Of a DNA stretch of 64,000 nt, positions 32,349 through 46,020 are shown piece after piece. The stretch comes from Nilaparvata lugens (Eukaryota; Arthropoda; Insecta; Hemiptera; Delphacidae). The DNA is taken from NCBI RefSeq assembly GCF_014356525.2, contig NC_052505.1, forward strand, positions 8,310,171 through 8,374,170, given 5' to 3'. The notes below the pieces were generated by a model that did not search any database, had not been told where the DNA came from, and saw only the letters and a list, made by a program, of their open reading frames with translations. Each line of letters starts with the position of its first letter. The stretch's first letter is position 1. Position numbers and translations under genes: made by a program.

Positions 32349-34350
32349 TATGACGTTATTCTTTATATTTAAATAACGATTAGCCTCCTGCTTGGCATCA
32401 GTCGGTAAAGCATGAGATATTTGATATAATCATATAATTAGGTCGTGGTTTTTTAATAGGATTCAGTCTCATAAAAATCTTTCTAGGCCTAGGTATGGGC
32501 TTCTCCTATAACTCTTGTAATTCAATAAAAATAAATATATATAAATATGGTACTTATACTATAGTGTTGAGGAATAAAAATAAATTGCACACCATAAACA
32601 TTTCATACATATATTAAACAAATAATGCAAAAAATAGATCGAGGCAAAAATATATAAAGAGCGATAAAAAATATAATATAAAACTAGAACAATAATTGAA
32701 ATCAGTAAAATATCACAGGCTAAACTTTATATTCTAGATTTATGGCACGAATCATTACCATGTGCCTTTATCTTAAAATCATATGCATTCTTTTGCATGT
32801 AGCTGCGATATATGCTTGCTAATACTTGTCGACTTGGACAATTCAATTAAAAAATATGTTCTTTAAGATCAACTTGATAAATTAGCCACTAATAATCCAA
32901 ATATATATATATATTAAAATCGCTAGTACTTAGTAGATTTCTTTGTATCGAATATATATTTTATCTCAGGGTGCAAGATTCGGCACCTGACGGAATAGGT
33001 AGAGCCATTCATCTAGTGAATTAGAGCTATAACAAACTATCGCAAATTATATTGCAAAAATTAAATATCATATGCATATGTTTTAATAGCCTAGATTTTA
33101 TACTTCTTTGATCCAAATGGAATTTTCTGAAATGTATTGATCTATATTTTTTCTTCAAAAAATACCTTTAATACTAATTTTACTTGCGCAAGTATTACTC
33201 TTATTAATTTCTCAATTTATAATAAAAACCCTTTCGACGAGCTAGCTTTGATTATTAGATTAATTCGAAGCACTAGGGCGCCCATCACTAATTCAATATT
33301 TATCACTCACGTGTCGAAAATCTTCTTGTAAGCCGCCGATGTCGATCCAACTCCATGTGGTCCGGGAATATGGTAGCCGGAATCGTCTCTTCCAAGGGGT
33401 TATAAATTTATTTGAAAATGAAAATGACTTCTGCTTTACAATAGCATCACGAAGTCTTTAAAGAAATTTAATAATTTGATTTAACTTTAACTTTTACAAA
33501 TTTATTAGCAAGGTACTACGCTCTAAAATATTTGGGGTCCTCTTATGGTGGCATTTGGCTGGCGAGTGCTGGTTCTCCTTTCTCAATTTTACAAATCTTA
33601 TTTCCGACTTTCAAATTAACATAAAATTTGAATATCTTAGTCCTCCGCCATTTAGGTTCAAATAGATTGTACAAAAAATATCAAATTATTGCTTAGGTTG
33701 TGCGATTAATAATTTCTTTGCCTTCGTGCCATATCGATAACATAGACTATACAATGTGTTAACACAAATCCAGTACATTTATATAAATATATAGAAATAT
33801 TTTTGAATTGGCCTACAGTTGCCGCCTATTAACTGCCGTTTTGCTATTGGTGCATGCAAATTTTATTCGGTATTCATGCGCCTGGTACCTCCTATTTCCT
33901 GAATACACTTAATTATTTTTATTTGGTTTATTGGTTATGCTCTCTACATGCTAGCTAATATTCTATACACTAATATTTATTTCATGCTACCTAATAATTA
34001 GCCACGTGATCATGTGTTTTTTCACATTGCATACTGTTTGATTGCAATAGAGCTCTGCCAAGGGGTTTTGGTCAGATTCTACGTTGCTCGATTTGATCGA
34101 TCTCTAGGTCACCGATCCCTGAATACATATACCTAACCTCAATCTTCAAAAATATTTTATATAATAATCTATTTATTAGCAACAAATTCCTTCAAATCCT
34201 TTTTAGGTTTTTGTACCGTTTAGCCAGAACAAGCTGATGCTATCTAATCTTAGTTATTATCTATTTGGCGATATTAGCCAGTTACTTTATTTTCAGACCT
34301 ATTACTATTTCGGTTAGGGATTTTTATCTACCCAAATTCGATGCTTTACA
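32349..34350 (-). repeat. 5' LTR of the gypsy-type element (right copy on the + strand)
   Basis: The 2,002-bp copy drives transcription on the - strand, antisense to dpr. It starts TGTAAAGCATCG and ends AACGTCATA, and is followed on the + strand by the ACTT target duplication at 34351. No long open frame of its own is present; short open stretches inside are not genes. Confidence 0.93.
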
Positions 34351-34792
34351 ACTTACACAAAACTTAAAACTATGTACGGAGTGGTTGCTGTTTTTTTTTC
34401 ATATTTAGTTCAATTTTATTCATAGTTAACGTTTCGTTTTTTTTTCAAAGTGCTGATGTAATTAGACCATAAATGAATGCGTTTTGAAGAAAGAGACAGT
34501 GATTGAAATTTGATACTGTCTTACTGTTTACGCATACCGGACGGGATTTGTGAGTTCAATGATCTTTGATTGCTGCAGTGTTCATGTCGTGTAATGTGTA
34601 AATTATACTGAATTTAGACCTATATTAATTTAGTAAAAAAATCATTCGGGTTGTCTAGTTGTAAAATGAATTTCTTGATTTCTTTTCTAAATAACTGACG
34701 TGACGTTATTTTCCTTGTTGTTACTGGAAGTGAATTGAATATTTTTATAGTTAATAGTTTATAGTTAATTTTTATAGTTTATGTTGATAGTT

Positions 34793-35053
34793 AATTTGTC
34801 CTTAGACTTTGACTTGGATCACAATCACATTTGTATGACTCATGGATCAGTTGTGAATGAAAAACTTAGTTGGAACAATAATTAGTTCATGATGATCAGA
34901 ATAACAAACAAATCTCAGCCGGAAATTTGTCCTTAGATTTTGACTTGGATCCCAATCACATTTGTATGACTCATGGATCAGCTGTGAATGAAAAACTTAC
35001 TTGGAACAATAATTAGTTCATGATGATCAGAATAACAAACAAATCTCAGCCGG
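34793..35053. repeat. Tandem duplication, 131-bp unit, two near-identical copies
   Basis: AATTTGTCCTTAGA starts at 34793 and again at 34924. Each unit ends in CAAATCTCAGCCGG. The copies differ at only a few bases (for example GGATCACAA versus GGATCCCAA), so the duplication is recent. No coding sequence. Confidence 0.9.
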
Positions 35054-35245
35054 CTTCATCAAGCTCACCAAGACTAATGAACTTGGTCAAATAAGGTACA
35101 CTTTACAACAAACGCACTGGAAATATAATGCTATAGCATAACTTACTTTCGGCTATTCCAGTCCACATGTAAATTGAACCCGTCTTGACTGTTTTCTAAA
35201 GCCTTGAACGAGCTTGGTGAAACCGTGCATAATAATTTCTGATAA

Positions 35246-35505
35246 ATTGAATGAAAAAGACTAAGAAATTGTCAAAAAACCACTGATTTACTGATAATTA
35301 GAAAGACCGGTTTCGGTTATTACACCATTGTCAATCTCTGATAAACTAGTTTATCACTGTAAACTTGTTTATCAGAGATTGACAATGGTGTAATAACCGA
35401 ACCCGGTCTTTCTAATTATCAATAAATCAGTGGTTTTTTGACAATTTCTTAGTCTTTTTCATTCAATATGAATAATCACCACAATATCAACTTCTCAAAA
35501 AACAC
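35246..35505. mobile_element. Foldback repeat (ACCGGTTTCGG family), complete hairpin
   Basis: The left arm 35246-35346 starts ATTGAATGAAAAAGAC and the right arm 35365-35467 is its reverse complement, ending ATTCAAT, with an 18-bp spacer. Each arm carries the ACCGGTTTCGGTTATTACAC core. The flank beyond the right arm (35468-35505) reappears inverted beside the copy at 55717 (55683-55716), so the hairpin is the middle of a longer repeat. The arrangement of divergent arms is reminiscent of the inverted terminal structure of Penelope-like elements. Confidence 0.7.
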
Positions 35506-38500
35506 AAAAAAAAAATTCTGATAAACTATAATCAGAGACAAATTAATCTTGAACAGTATCTTCACTCTATGCTATTATATCTCTCAAGGTACTAATGCAA
35601 GATTTCATGAATTTTAATTTTCCACATTCTCTTATCCATTCAATATAATTAAGTAGATTTAGAACTACTAACCAATGCTTGTGTCAACTGTATATTTCTG
35701 CTCCTTAACTCCTTCCTATATCATATTGCTTCATATTATATGAGACTTCCATATCTAGATTCTTCTGAATATCATCTATTTTCAAAAGAGACATGCTATT
35801 ACGTTTTTATTATTCTCATGTTGTATCCACTGAAATAGATTTTTAATATCATTCAGTCTCTATAATACATACATATAGGCCTACTATTTACTCCGTCTCC
35901 AATCCAATATCCATTTCATTTATTATCTCATGGAAAATAGAATCCATCCACATCCATGTCTGAAGGAGATCTCAGGAGAAATCAAGTTCAGGTCATGGCA
36001 AACTGAATGCATTTCATACGAATTGTGGAATGTATAACAACACTACAATATTCATCATGATAACGATCAAAGTACAAAAGGAAGTGAGTCCTGTCTGGCT
36101 TAGATCTAGCAACAAAGTTTTAAGTTCTTATGAGAATAAATTTAGGGCCTTTGAAATATTTCTCGAGCAGCAAGGATATCAGACGGGATCAGCCCGTGGA
36201 AAATGTCAGAAATGAGAGCTCAGAAACAGCTTATTGTACTTTATTCATTGATGATTGTTAGGGAATCATTATAGAGTGATAATGGAACATTCTACGCATA
36301 CGTATATTTCTATTTATACATTTTATATTTGAATTTTTAACTCACTCACCCTGTAGGAAATATTCATGAATGAAGTATTTGCGATATTTATGTGTGCACG
36401 GTTTATTTTGAAATCACAAACGTACTGCGAGCCCACTGAAATAAAATAGTAATTCCCTCGAGCTCAATGATGAATTATTATTTCGAGTTATTTTTCTGTT
36501 ACCTGGGTTCTGGGTAGCTTTGAAAGAGAGCGAGAAGAAATGTGTCAATTATTTGGCAAGAATCAAAGCTAACAAGGCGAACTGCGCTCGGGTTGCGTGA
36601 TGCTAGCACATTGCAAACTGTGCTCAGGAAGTGTGAAATTGCTCAGTTATAAATTGTTCTTCCCCAAATAACAGTATCTTGGCCAGCTTGCTTAACTTGA
36701 ACAATATTCTCTTGTAGCATGAAATACCTACGTCACAAACGAAATGTGCTCATCCACCATGTAATTTACAGTGCAAAAATAGTGTTTTCCCTTACACCTT
36801 TCTTCTTTGAAATTAATTGTTCACCACTATATTATATTTTCAACCGCTTCATTGCTTCATTTATCATTGATAAATTATATTGATTCGAATAAGAACTTCT
36901 CTCAACATAAGATAATAACAATCAATATTATTCAAAATAATACTCGAATGTAAAGAGATAATATGATAATTATCTCCATTATTAATGTAAATTATATTGT
37001 CAGTGGGTAGAGAATAACTTTATTGAATGTTCAATCATAGAGAAAATGTAGCATGAATAGAATGTAGCATAACCCAACCCATGAAGAAAGCTTGTGCTTT
37101 CTTTTCTCTGTGGTTTAATTGAGTGAGAACTATTACCAACACTTCGCGAAAACTGAAATTTCCATTCAAGATTCATTCTGATTCTTCTAATCAGAAGCCT
37201 TACAATCTATATTTCTCTCTTATATCCGTTGAATCTCATTCTATAGAAGATTATCATTCAAAATTCATAGATAAAATAGTTTCACAATAATATATGTCAA
37301 CTATTCTCTACATCACCTCAATAACATCAAGAATGCATAATTTTTCCAATCACTCTACATTCCAATTTATACAGGCTGCAAGTCAAGAACCGATACAGGC
37401 GAAACTTCAGAATTCGATAAGAGATAATCCGTTGTCGGAACAAAATTCAAATTAGTATGTACGAATTCGATTCCTCTTTACTTCGAACCCTTCCAAAGCC
37501 TCTTCCAACTCTTCATAACTCATCCGTTTCTGGCCTGGTTGATGTAAAAGTCTATTAGTATATAAATCCTCTTTGGGCTTGTTCAATTTGTCTTCTCAAA
37601 GCTTCGACGTCTTTGTGATACAGACTTCATAAGACCCTCAACTCCTAATGACTCTTTTCATTTCCTCTCCGATTTCTATCAATTCCTTTCCCTGTTGGCC
37701 TGTAATACTTCATCCCGACCCTATTCATTCGTTCAGGCCACCATGCTCAGCTTCTCCTTACCATCGACACACAACTTTCAAAAGAAGTTCGATCAATGCT
37801 CTGGTATTTCATGTTGGTCAAAATTGACTCGTCTCTTTTTGTATTTTTTTCACAGAGTAGAATCTTGATTACAATTCCAGAAAGTACACAACAAAAATTA
37901 TAAAACTATGGTGAGATACGAAATAACTTGTCCTACCTTTGAACGTTGAACTTAAAATTAACTTCGAATCTTGAACGTGCAATATCTAGATTTAATCTTC
38001 TCTTCTCAGTTCAATATGGTGCAATTATTATGGATCTCAGCTTCAAGCTATAAACTCTTGCAATTTCTATAGAATGATCCCTATATACTCAAAATCAATT
38101 TCAAGTGCAAGATTTTGTATTGATTTTCAATTTCAAGTTTATGATAAGATTAATGTATTCTCAGGTGTTGCGTTGTGATTGTGAAAAGATTCTCAGCATA
38201 AAGAAATAGTTCAAATCTAGTCCAAAATCGGAAGGTTAAAGATGGAATTTCCTCTTCAAGAGAATAAGGATAACAGGTTGAAATGGCTTACAAAATACTC
38301 AGACTCATTGAAAATTATCTCACGATTTTCCCTTGAAAAACGATGTTCATCATTTTATATTCCACGCAATATTATTACGGCAAGAGCGCTAAATAAGCGT
38401 TTAAAAACTGGAAAGGGAGTAAAATATTATTAAATTTTTCATCTTTAGCATGCTGGATCGCAATCAGAAGCCCACGTTCAGAAGGATGATGAGAGTTAAT

Positions 38501-41500
38501 CAGAAGGCAACTTCTCCAATTACGTTCGAAAACCAAGCCCCCGGCTGCAAGAGTCAAATAACGAGAAGCGAATAAGGGACCTGGATGATGGAACAAAAAA
38601 ACAGTTCCTATCCATTGGTGACATTCACTTTGAATACGAGAAAATAAGGGACCTATTGTTATTGAATTCATTTCTCTCCAGTAATTGGATATTAATTGGT
38701 TCAGAAATTCACGCTCTAAATAATTCCTACGAGATTGTCAGACTGTTCTCGAACAGAATTCCAATAAATGATATTTTGATAATGCGGTATCTAATTGAGA
38801 TAACTGAATAACAGTTATTCCTTTGAGTGTTTCTCAATGAGTATTTGTATTCAATACAATATTTGTTATAGTAAAAAGTTTGTATAAATATTTCGTCAAT
38901 GTGACTATTTCTCACCATTCAGGGATGATATAATTATCAGTATGAAAGATATATAAGATAGAATATTAGTGAGCTCTGAATACAATTACGAATTATTAAA
39001 ACAAAATTTATAGACTCATTATTCATTGATTATGGGCTGGAATGGAATTTCACAAAGGTTCTATGATTAAAATTCAACTCTGAACTCTCAACTTCCGAGT
39101 TATTTGAATTTTTGTGTTTATCATTTGATTTTATCCTATTATGAAATTTCCGGCAGTTCTGGGTTGGGTTCTGGGATGCAGTCATTATACTGGTCTTTGG
39201 GTCTAAAGCCCGATCTGGGGCATTTCTCATGTAAGACAATGAATTCATGCTTAGTACTAGATACGTAATTTACTCAGCTCAATCAGTAATCAAATAAATG
39301 AGACTATCCAGAGACTAATTTCAAGCACTTCATGGAACTTAACATTCTAAATAGGCCAATTCAGTAATACGATTATTTCCTACACTGGGGGAACACCCGA
39401 CATCGTTCAGAAATCAAGATTCTGAGCCCCTTCAATGAGAGCCTTTTCCAATGTATCGATACGATCTGTTTGCTCCTCCAGTGTTTCAGTGCTGTTGAAG
39501 TAGCATAGTCATGTGCTATCGCAACCCTTCAGAAGATCGTTGATTCCAAGCAACAGTTTTCTTGTAGGGCGATGGTATTCGGGAAGTTTTGCTGAGTGGA
39601 GCGAGATAGGAGACTGAGTTCGTTCTGACGCCTGCTATCGATTGGGATGTGGGCGGGGGGTCAGAGAGGGGCCCCGTGATGAGGGGTAACTCAAGGCGAG
39701 AGGGGTGTCGGGCAAGCAGAACCTGGCAAACGAAGCGAATTGTAAATTGCACTAAGTCGGCGATAACAGTTAATGGGTAGAATGTAGCAATGCCACCGAC
39801 CAAGGCGAATAACACTTGACCCTGCTTTGAGCACGAGAGCTCTGTTCTCTCAATAAATTGTTTGACGTTCAAAGAGGAGAGGATGCACAATTTCCCCGGA
39901 CCGGTCTTATTATATTGAGTCTCTCAAAAAGACAGAGACATTCGGCATTGTTATCATCGCTTCAAATGGGAATGGAATTGCTAACATTATTGCTACAACT
40001 GAGTTTGAGTCTATGGACTGTGAAATTTCGCATTGACAATTGATGCGTCTCCATCCCATTTCGTTTGTCGTTTCCTTCTCAACATTCTTGGCTTTCAAAG
40101 ACACATCAGTGATAATATGATGATTGTTGTTATTATCATTACTACAAAACATTGTAACATGATAGCTGAATACATAAGAATATGAGCACTCAATTTCGAT
40201 TTGCTATTACATGTTATTGGAATAATAAATTACAGCAACAGAAATACCATAATTTATTTTTTTCAATATCAACAATTCCATTGTTAATATGTAAATCACA
40301 ATGATATTTTTCAAATTCCAGCTCTGCCACGAAATATCTATATATTGCAGAAATATTGAGAGCCTGCTTCACACAGATTGAATGTTTGATGTATGTCATG
40401 TTTATTATTATTTGAGGTTATTTGACCTGTAGTCATTTGATTTGTAGTGGGTTATTCAAGAATGATGAATTTCAAACTAGTTCAATGAATGAGTACTGAA
40501 AGAAAAACACAAAGAGTAGAAATATCTCAAATGTAGTACTCATGAAACAGAAGCAATCGTGAGAATGATTTAGGAGGCCAGTTTCGATCTCCAGCAAGAG
40601 AATGTGTGAGTTGTCGTATGACACAGGCATTGTGCCAATGCAGACGTGGCTGATTATCAGTCACCAGAGCAGTTAGCACCGATGACATCAGATCCCATCA
40701 ACAGAGCTTTTCCGAGGCTCGCAACGCATCAGTTGGCAGATTGTTGTCTATGCTGCCATGCACGGACAGATAATATTCTATCGAATCGGAGTAGACCTTT
40801 CAACGGGTGCTTCAGAGCTCGGCTCCGATCATTCCCGTGTCTGATGGCTGCAATTTAGTAGACGTCATCGATCCCAACCCATGCAATGTGAACCCTTTGA
40901 GTACCTAACACTTCTGTTATTCTCCTTCAACAGCCAGCAACTGATATTTTCCATATCAGTTGTCAACATTGACATTGAACTTTCCTGAATCTACAATATT
41001 TTCTTTCATAGTGACCAAGTGGATCATCTGTTATTCTTTCAAATCAGAAAAGTGGAGGTAAAAATTGAGGTCTTATCCATGACAACAAAACGTATGCGAA
41101 GGACTCAAGTGTTGCGAAACCGGATTTCTCTTGCTAGTATAGTTACTTTATCATATACGAATTTAATTCTATAATACATAACGTTCTATTATATAATGAC
41201 CATATTAGGCTAGTTTTGGTAGGAAACCCATTATCAATGGGTCTTTCTATTCCACTCGATTGACATGTATAAGAGAAACATGGTGTCTCCAAACTTGGTG
41301 TGTCCATGACATCTCCCAGCTACCGTTTTAATGATAATAAAGCAGACACTTTACATATTGTATTACACATCATGACGGTGTTATCTATCAGGCTCTGATA
41401 GCACGCATCCAAATGATAATTCATCTCTACCCATCCACACCGTGAATGAATGAATACAGTGAATTGAAATGCTATATTCTCACTTGATAGGAGAGTCTAG

Positions 41501-44379
41501 TCAATATTGTAACATGATAATATAAATCTGCAGTGAGATGAGAACGAACGTGATTCTTTTAGCAAGAGTCCACTTACAAAACTTTTTAATAGGCTAGGAG
41601 TGTGCCACGCATCACCGATAAAAATCGGGTTGCATGGGGGTGTAACGATCTGGCCTGCACAATAACCAAAACAAAGGGTTGTTGGTTGGTCTCTCTTTGC
41701 CGCTACTGCGTCCTCTTGCTCTTCAGTCAGTGTCAGCCGCGTCATTGCTCTCTCGTTTGCTCGTTGGCCCGCGGCTGTTGATATTGATTCCCAGAGCGGA
41801 CCACCTTCCCCTCGGTGATTCCCCCACCAATCCCATCCCATCGCTCTGCTCCAATTTGCACACTTCAACTGAATAGTCGTCGTCACTTCAATCTTGCCAC
41901 TGAAGCCATTCCTCATCAATTCACTCAGGATAAGAGTGGCTTCCGTCTTCAATTTCTCACTAACGATCCTTAAAATTACTCCGAAACTTGGATGCGGGCG
42001 ACCCCATTGTTATTCCACCGGGAGCATCTCATTGATCAAATTATTACTTCCAAGGCAAACTTTTCAATCGATAATGTAAATGACAACTGATATGCCTGTG
42101 AGTCAAGTCGAGATGAGGAGACGTGGACCCAGTCAGCCACTTGAAAAAGGAATCAAGAGCTGATCACAACAATCTTGTTTCTCATTGATGAGGGATTACA
42201 ATGAGTCTTGAGGATTCAATTCCTCAACAATAGCACCTTTTTCGAAGCAACGAGGCATTCTTGAGAATGAAACTTATTTTCATTATCATCGACGTTTTTC
42301 ATTTCTTCTTTTAGTTGAGTGAACTGCTGTTGTGAATGGATGAAGCAAGTCATCCGTCATTAGTCAAATTGGATTACACTTTCTTGCTACATTGTGCAAA
42401 GAAAAATTCCTTGTGAAATTATAAAGGAACTACGTACACACAGGCTTCTGAGTTGAGGATAAGAAAACCTAGTACGATATAAGCCAAACTAACAATTTTT
42501 TAGCATCGATATAACTCTTGAAGAAATAGAACATAAAAATTCAAGTACCTTTTTTCAAAATTGTTCACCTTTTGTTGGCAAACAATTTAAAAAAGGAAAA
42601 CATAGATTTTTATTTTGTATCTCTATTCAAGAGTAGGTTAACGAGAAAAGACTCTTGAAGAAACCTTTTTTACATCAAATATTATTAGATACAAATAAAA
42701 TTTACTAAATATATATAGTTAGGCGGATGGCGGAGACATTGACAGAATGTTATTGCATTTATTTTGTGCTGATTATGATGTCAGTAAAACTTCTAGCAAG
42801 TATTTCGTCGCAGAGGAATCAATGAAATAGATTTATTCATATTCAAGTTCATTGTCATTGCCGATAAGACAGTTATAATACCTCAATCATAAAACATAGG
42901 ATTGTATATGAATAAAGAGAAGGGTTCACATATTATGAGCATAATCAGTTCTGTTTTCCAACAACATAGATTCCTGTACGTAATGTTCCGATTGTAAGGA
43001 GGAGGGTTCAAAGGGATATTCAGAGAAGGAGTCCATCCAAGGAAACTTTTTAAAATTGGCCTCAAAAAAGGTGTTTCACAGCTTTTTGGGAGCATGGGAA
43101 GATTTAGGAATGTATCAATTATTTGTTAACACTATAGAAAATCCAAGACCTACAAGACTCGGCTACATCATTGATAAGAGTTCAAAAGTTATTTATCTGG
43201 ACAGTTTAGTAATTTTTCAATGGTATTAAACTCAAAAAAAGCTTCATTCTTGTCACAGAACACCGAACGGTAGACATTTATAATTTGCAGTTCTGTCCCA
43301 AGAGTTACGGCGAACTGGCGCGTATCGTCACAGCATAATAAAGAGAAAACATTCAACAGAGAAAAAATAATATAAAATTATTGCAATGTTGATCTGTTTG
43401 GCTTGTTTTGTCATCCATTCAGGCTTGTATGATAGTATCTTAGTTGTTAGTGAGTGAAGAGTGTATTTTCCCATCACGGGAATAAAAGGATGATAAATAT
43501 TCATGTTTCGATAAAGCGAATAGATTTATTAGTAAATCTTGACATGAAGCGAAAGTTTCTTCTCAGTTTGAATTGACAAAAGGAGCATTGTATTCCTAAC
43601 AAATCGAAAAACTTTCCACAGAACTCAGAATACTCCAGAAGTTGGTTACTTTCGAAAGAATTTGACGCTAGGTTTTTATTTCAAAGTATAAGCTTCAATC
43701 GCGTTTGACATCTCTCCAGCGTTACAGGAGCAACTCTGGTAGAGCTAGGCTACTGAACAGAGTGGCTTATTCTCGTGGGAGTCGAGTGTCATGTTAGTGG
43801 ATCATAGGATTTTCCAATTTCCATTGTTCGTTGTATATTCCGAGTTTGATTACTATGGCACGAGCATTTATCACTGGCAAACCCTCTTGAGAGATGAAAA
43901 CGAATATCATCCATTAGCTAGAATTAATCTAACTTTGTTGGTTTGTGGAAGTGAAACACTAGCGTTTGATTATTCAATTGAGCATGTATAACTTCTTGGG
44001 GCTTCATCCTGTTGAAAATTCCTCTCTGTTTCAAGGACTTGCATCTATTACTTGATATTATTATTGCATGATCCTGAACCAGTTTCCAAAACACTGATTA
44101 CATCTAGATTTATAGGTTGAATTGAAGAAAAATCTAAAGCTTTGATAGTCCACATAAGATGGACTCAATAGATTTAATGTTCTATAAACGAATGGAACGG
44201 ACCTTAGTCTTTCTAATTCAGAAAGATATCAGACAAAAATCTCTTATGAATAATAAAAGATTTGTTGGAAGATCATCGGAATTCTGAAACACAAAATGTT
44301 TGCTCACACTTGGAAGACCTTGCTGGAGCTTGCCTACTAGTGTTTCAATATCATAAATTTAAGCTTGAATTTTTTGATA

Positions 44380-44465
44380 GGCACCTACTGAAAAACCTTC
44401 GGGTTTAGTGGGACCTCCAATGTAAATATTTTGTTCAATAAAACTTGATAGATTGATTGATTACT
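44380..44465 (+). repeat. LINE-like 3' end with (GATT)n tail
   Basis: The CCTTCGGGTTTAGTGGGACC segment followed by CAATAAAACTTGATAGATTGATTGATT is the typical 3' end of a short truncated LINE. The tetranucleotide tail is of the same kind as that at 22372-22400. No open frame remains. Confidence 0.5.
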
Positions 44466-45160
44466 ATTCAGTTTGATATGAGAAAACTATTTTTGGCATC
44501 AGAAACTATAAGATTCAGTAGACTGCTAGAATGACTATAATTTCAATCACCACATTCCCCATTCATTTTCAATCTGAAATGATAATGTTGGATTTGTTGT
44601 AGTTACAACATATCACCTTGAACTGGTCTTGTTAGGAAATCATATAATGGAAAATTAATTGATGTATTCCATATTACAGCAATGATTCCAATCATTTCAT
44701 GATCTGTTTATCATATCAAGTAAAAATGCTTCAACATTTGAAGTGAATTACTTCATGGGAAACATGTATTTTCATCCGGAGAGCAGATGAGTTTAGTCGG
44801 GATCACATCAAAGCGGAGTTTATCATTATAAAGTTTTCAAGCTCATGCGGGAAACAAGGAGATTCAAGCCTGCGTGATCATAGCGCAACATGATTATCAT
44901 AGAGTTTATCTGTCACATAGCGATGGAGATAATGTTTGATGTAATGAAGTTCCAGTACTCCATTGTTGAAGCCTTTGTCGATCCTTTTTTAATGAAGTAA
45001 CTCACGTGCAGCCTACATGATAGCAGTCATTAAAACTGTTGCTCTTCTGGCCTGAAACGAGAATTTGTTCCTATATCAGGATGCATGTGTAACATATAAT
45101 ACACATTCCAACATCACTATTGAATTTATGATCATCGATAGCATGACTATCGCGATGATC

Positions 45161-45410
45161 AAAATAATAATAATATCGTGTGACCTGGCTGGCTCAGGTC
45201 TGGTTTCAGAGTTTTCAGGTCGCAACCGATCAATTTCAGGGCCTCTGACATGACCCAACGACTGCTATTTAGGCAGCCGTGACCGACGGCTTAACGTGTC
45301 TATCCGAACCCGGCAGTGACCCGAGAAAAATATCTTACCCGGGCTGGGATTCGAACCCGGGCCTTTGGATTACAAAGCCAGCATCTAAACCACTCGACTA
45401 CGGCCACTCC
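45161..45410 (-). mobile_element. tRNA-derived SINE
   Basis: On the - strand the element starts GAGTGGCCGTAGTCGAGTGG, which contains an A-box-like promoter (reverse at 45390-45400). It has a clear B box GGTTCGAATCC (reverse at 45347-45357), followed by an unrelated body rich in CGGGTC and a tail of ATT repeats ending at about 45161. A possible target duplication TGATCA flanks it (45156-45161 and 45411-45416). The head looks like a tRNA, but the anticodon stem does not pair well and no acceptor stem closes, so it is a SINE and not a working tRNA gene. Confidence 0.85.
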
Positions 45411-46020
45411 TGATCATTTTATTGATGATCATAATCATTGTATTATTCAATTTCAATTCTTATTGATAATGATAACGTTAGAACAGCAGGACTACGTTAT
45501 CTTTGATGGTAATCAATGATATTAACAATAATGATCTTGTTATTCAATAAGTATTTCTCACAAGCAGGTAAAACTTAACAAACTGAAAACTTGACCGAGT
45601 GGAGTGTTTGAAATAGGCCTATAACCATCCTCGGCTAATCAAATATCTATGAGCAAAACTTCAAGTTCATCAGTCTAGTATTTCAGACGTGATGATGCGT
45701 CAAACATAGTTTTCCTATCCGGTACGTGTATAAGTCAGTTCTTTCCTTTATTATTATGGTACAGATTATTGATGTGTTTTCAACTCTGCTTTTGGGGAAG
45801 AATGGACTGTGCTCATCAATCCCTTATCTCTGAGAATATTGTTCCTGAGAAATTGTGAAAAGGGAAAGGTGGATCGCCAAACCTGGAAGGTTATGAGCCT
45901 CTAGCTTAGAACATTCTTTTGCTCGGAAAATTTCTAATATATCTAGGAGATCAATCACGATATTTTTAATTACAATATACTAATATTTTGTTAAAATCAT
46001 TCATTTTCCATGTTTTCTAG

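Larger units (their letters stand above)
23379..34350 (-). mobile_element. Ty3/gypsy-type LTR retrotransposon, nearly complete, 10,972 bp
   Basis: The element lies antisense to the dpr gene. Two LTRs of about 2 kb enclose gag (29829-31817), protease-RT-RNase H (27534-29828) and integrase (26419-27564), in the domain order PR-RT-RH-IN of Ty3/gypsy. A 4-bp duplication ACTT flanks it (23375-23378 and 34351-34354). No env-like frame lies between integrase and the 3' LTR. The LTRs differ at only about ten positions, so insertion is recent. Two things separate the protein frames: one in-frame UGA between gag and pol, and one -1 frame change before integrase. Confidence 0.93.
23015..46020 (+). other. 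dpr intron, about 23 kb
   Basis: The donor GTGAGT is at 23015 and the acceptor is a pyrimidine-rich TTTTCTAG before 46021. Almost half of the intron is the LTR retrotransposon at 23379-34350. Outside the listed repeats (35510-44370, 45440-46010) I see no host exon. Modestly GC-richer patches at 39400-39900, 40630-40870 and 41630-41860 have open frames without recognisable domains. Confidence 0.8.

Noticed and set aside
39516..39890. 124-codon open frame on the - strand
   Set aside because: A hydrophobic run and mixed composition but no domain, no splice logic and no homologue that I recognise.
41497..41952. 151-codon open frame on the - strand in a GC-richer patch
   Set aside because: No recognisable domain, low-complexity shifts in composition, and overlapping open frames on the + strand. 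It looks like chance openness in a GC-richer stretch.
45330..45410. tRNA gene on the - strand
   Set aside because: A and B boxes are present, but the anticodon stem pairs poorly, the acceptor stem does not close, and an unrelated body and ATT tail follow. It is a SINE head.
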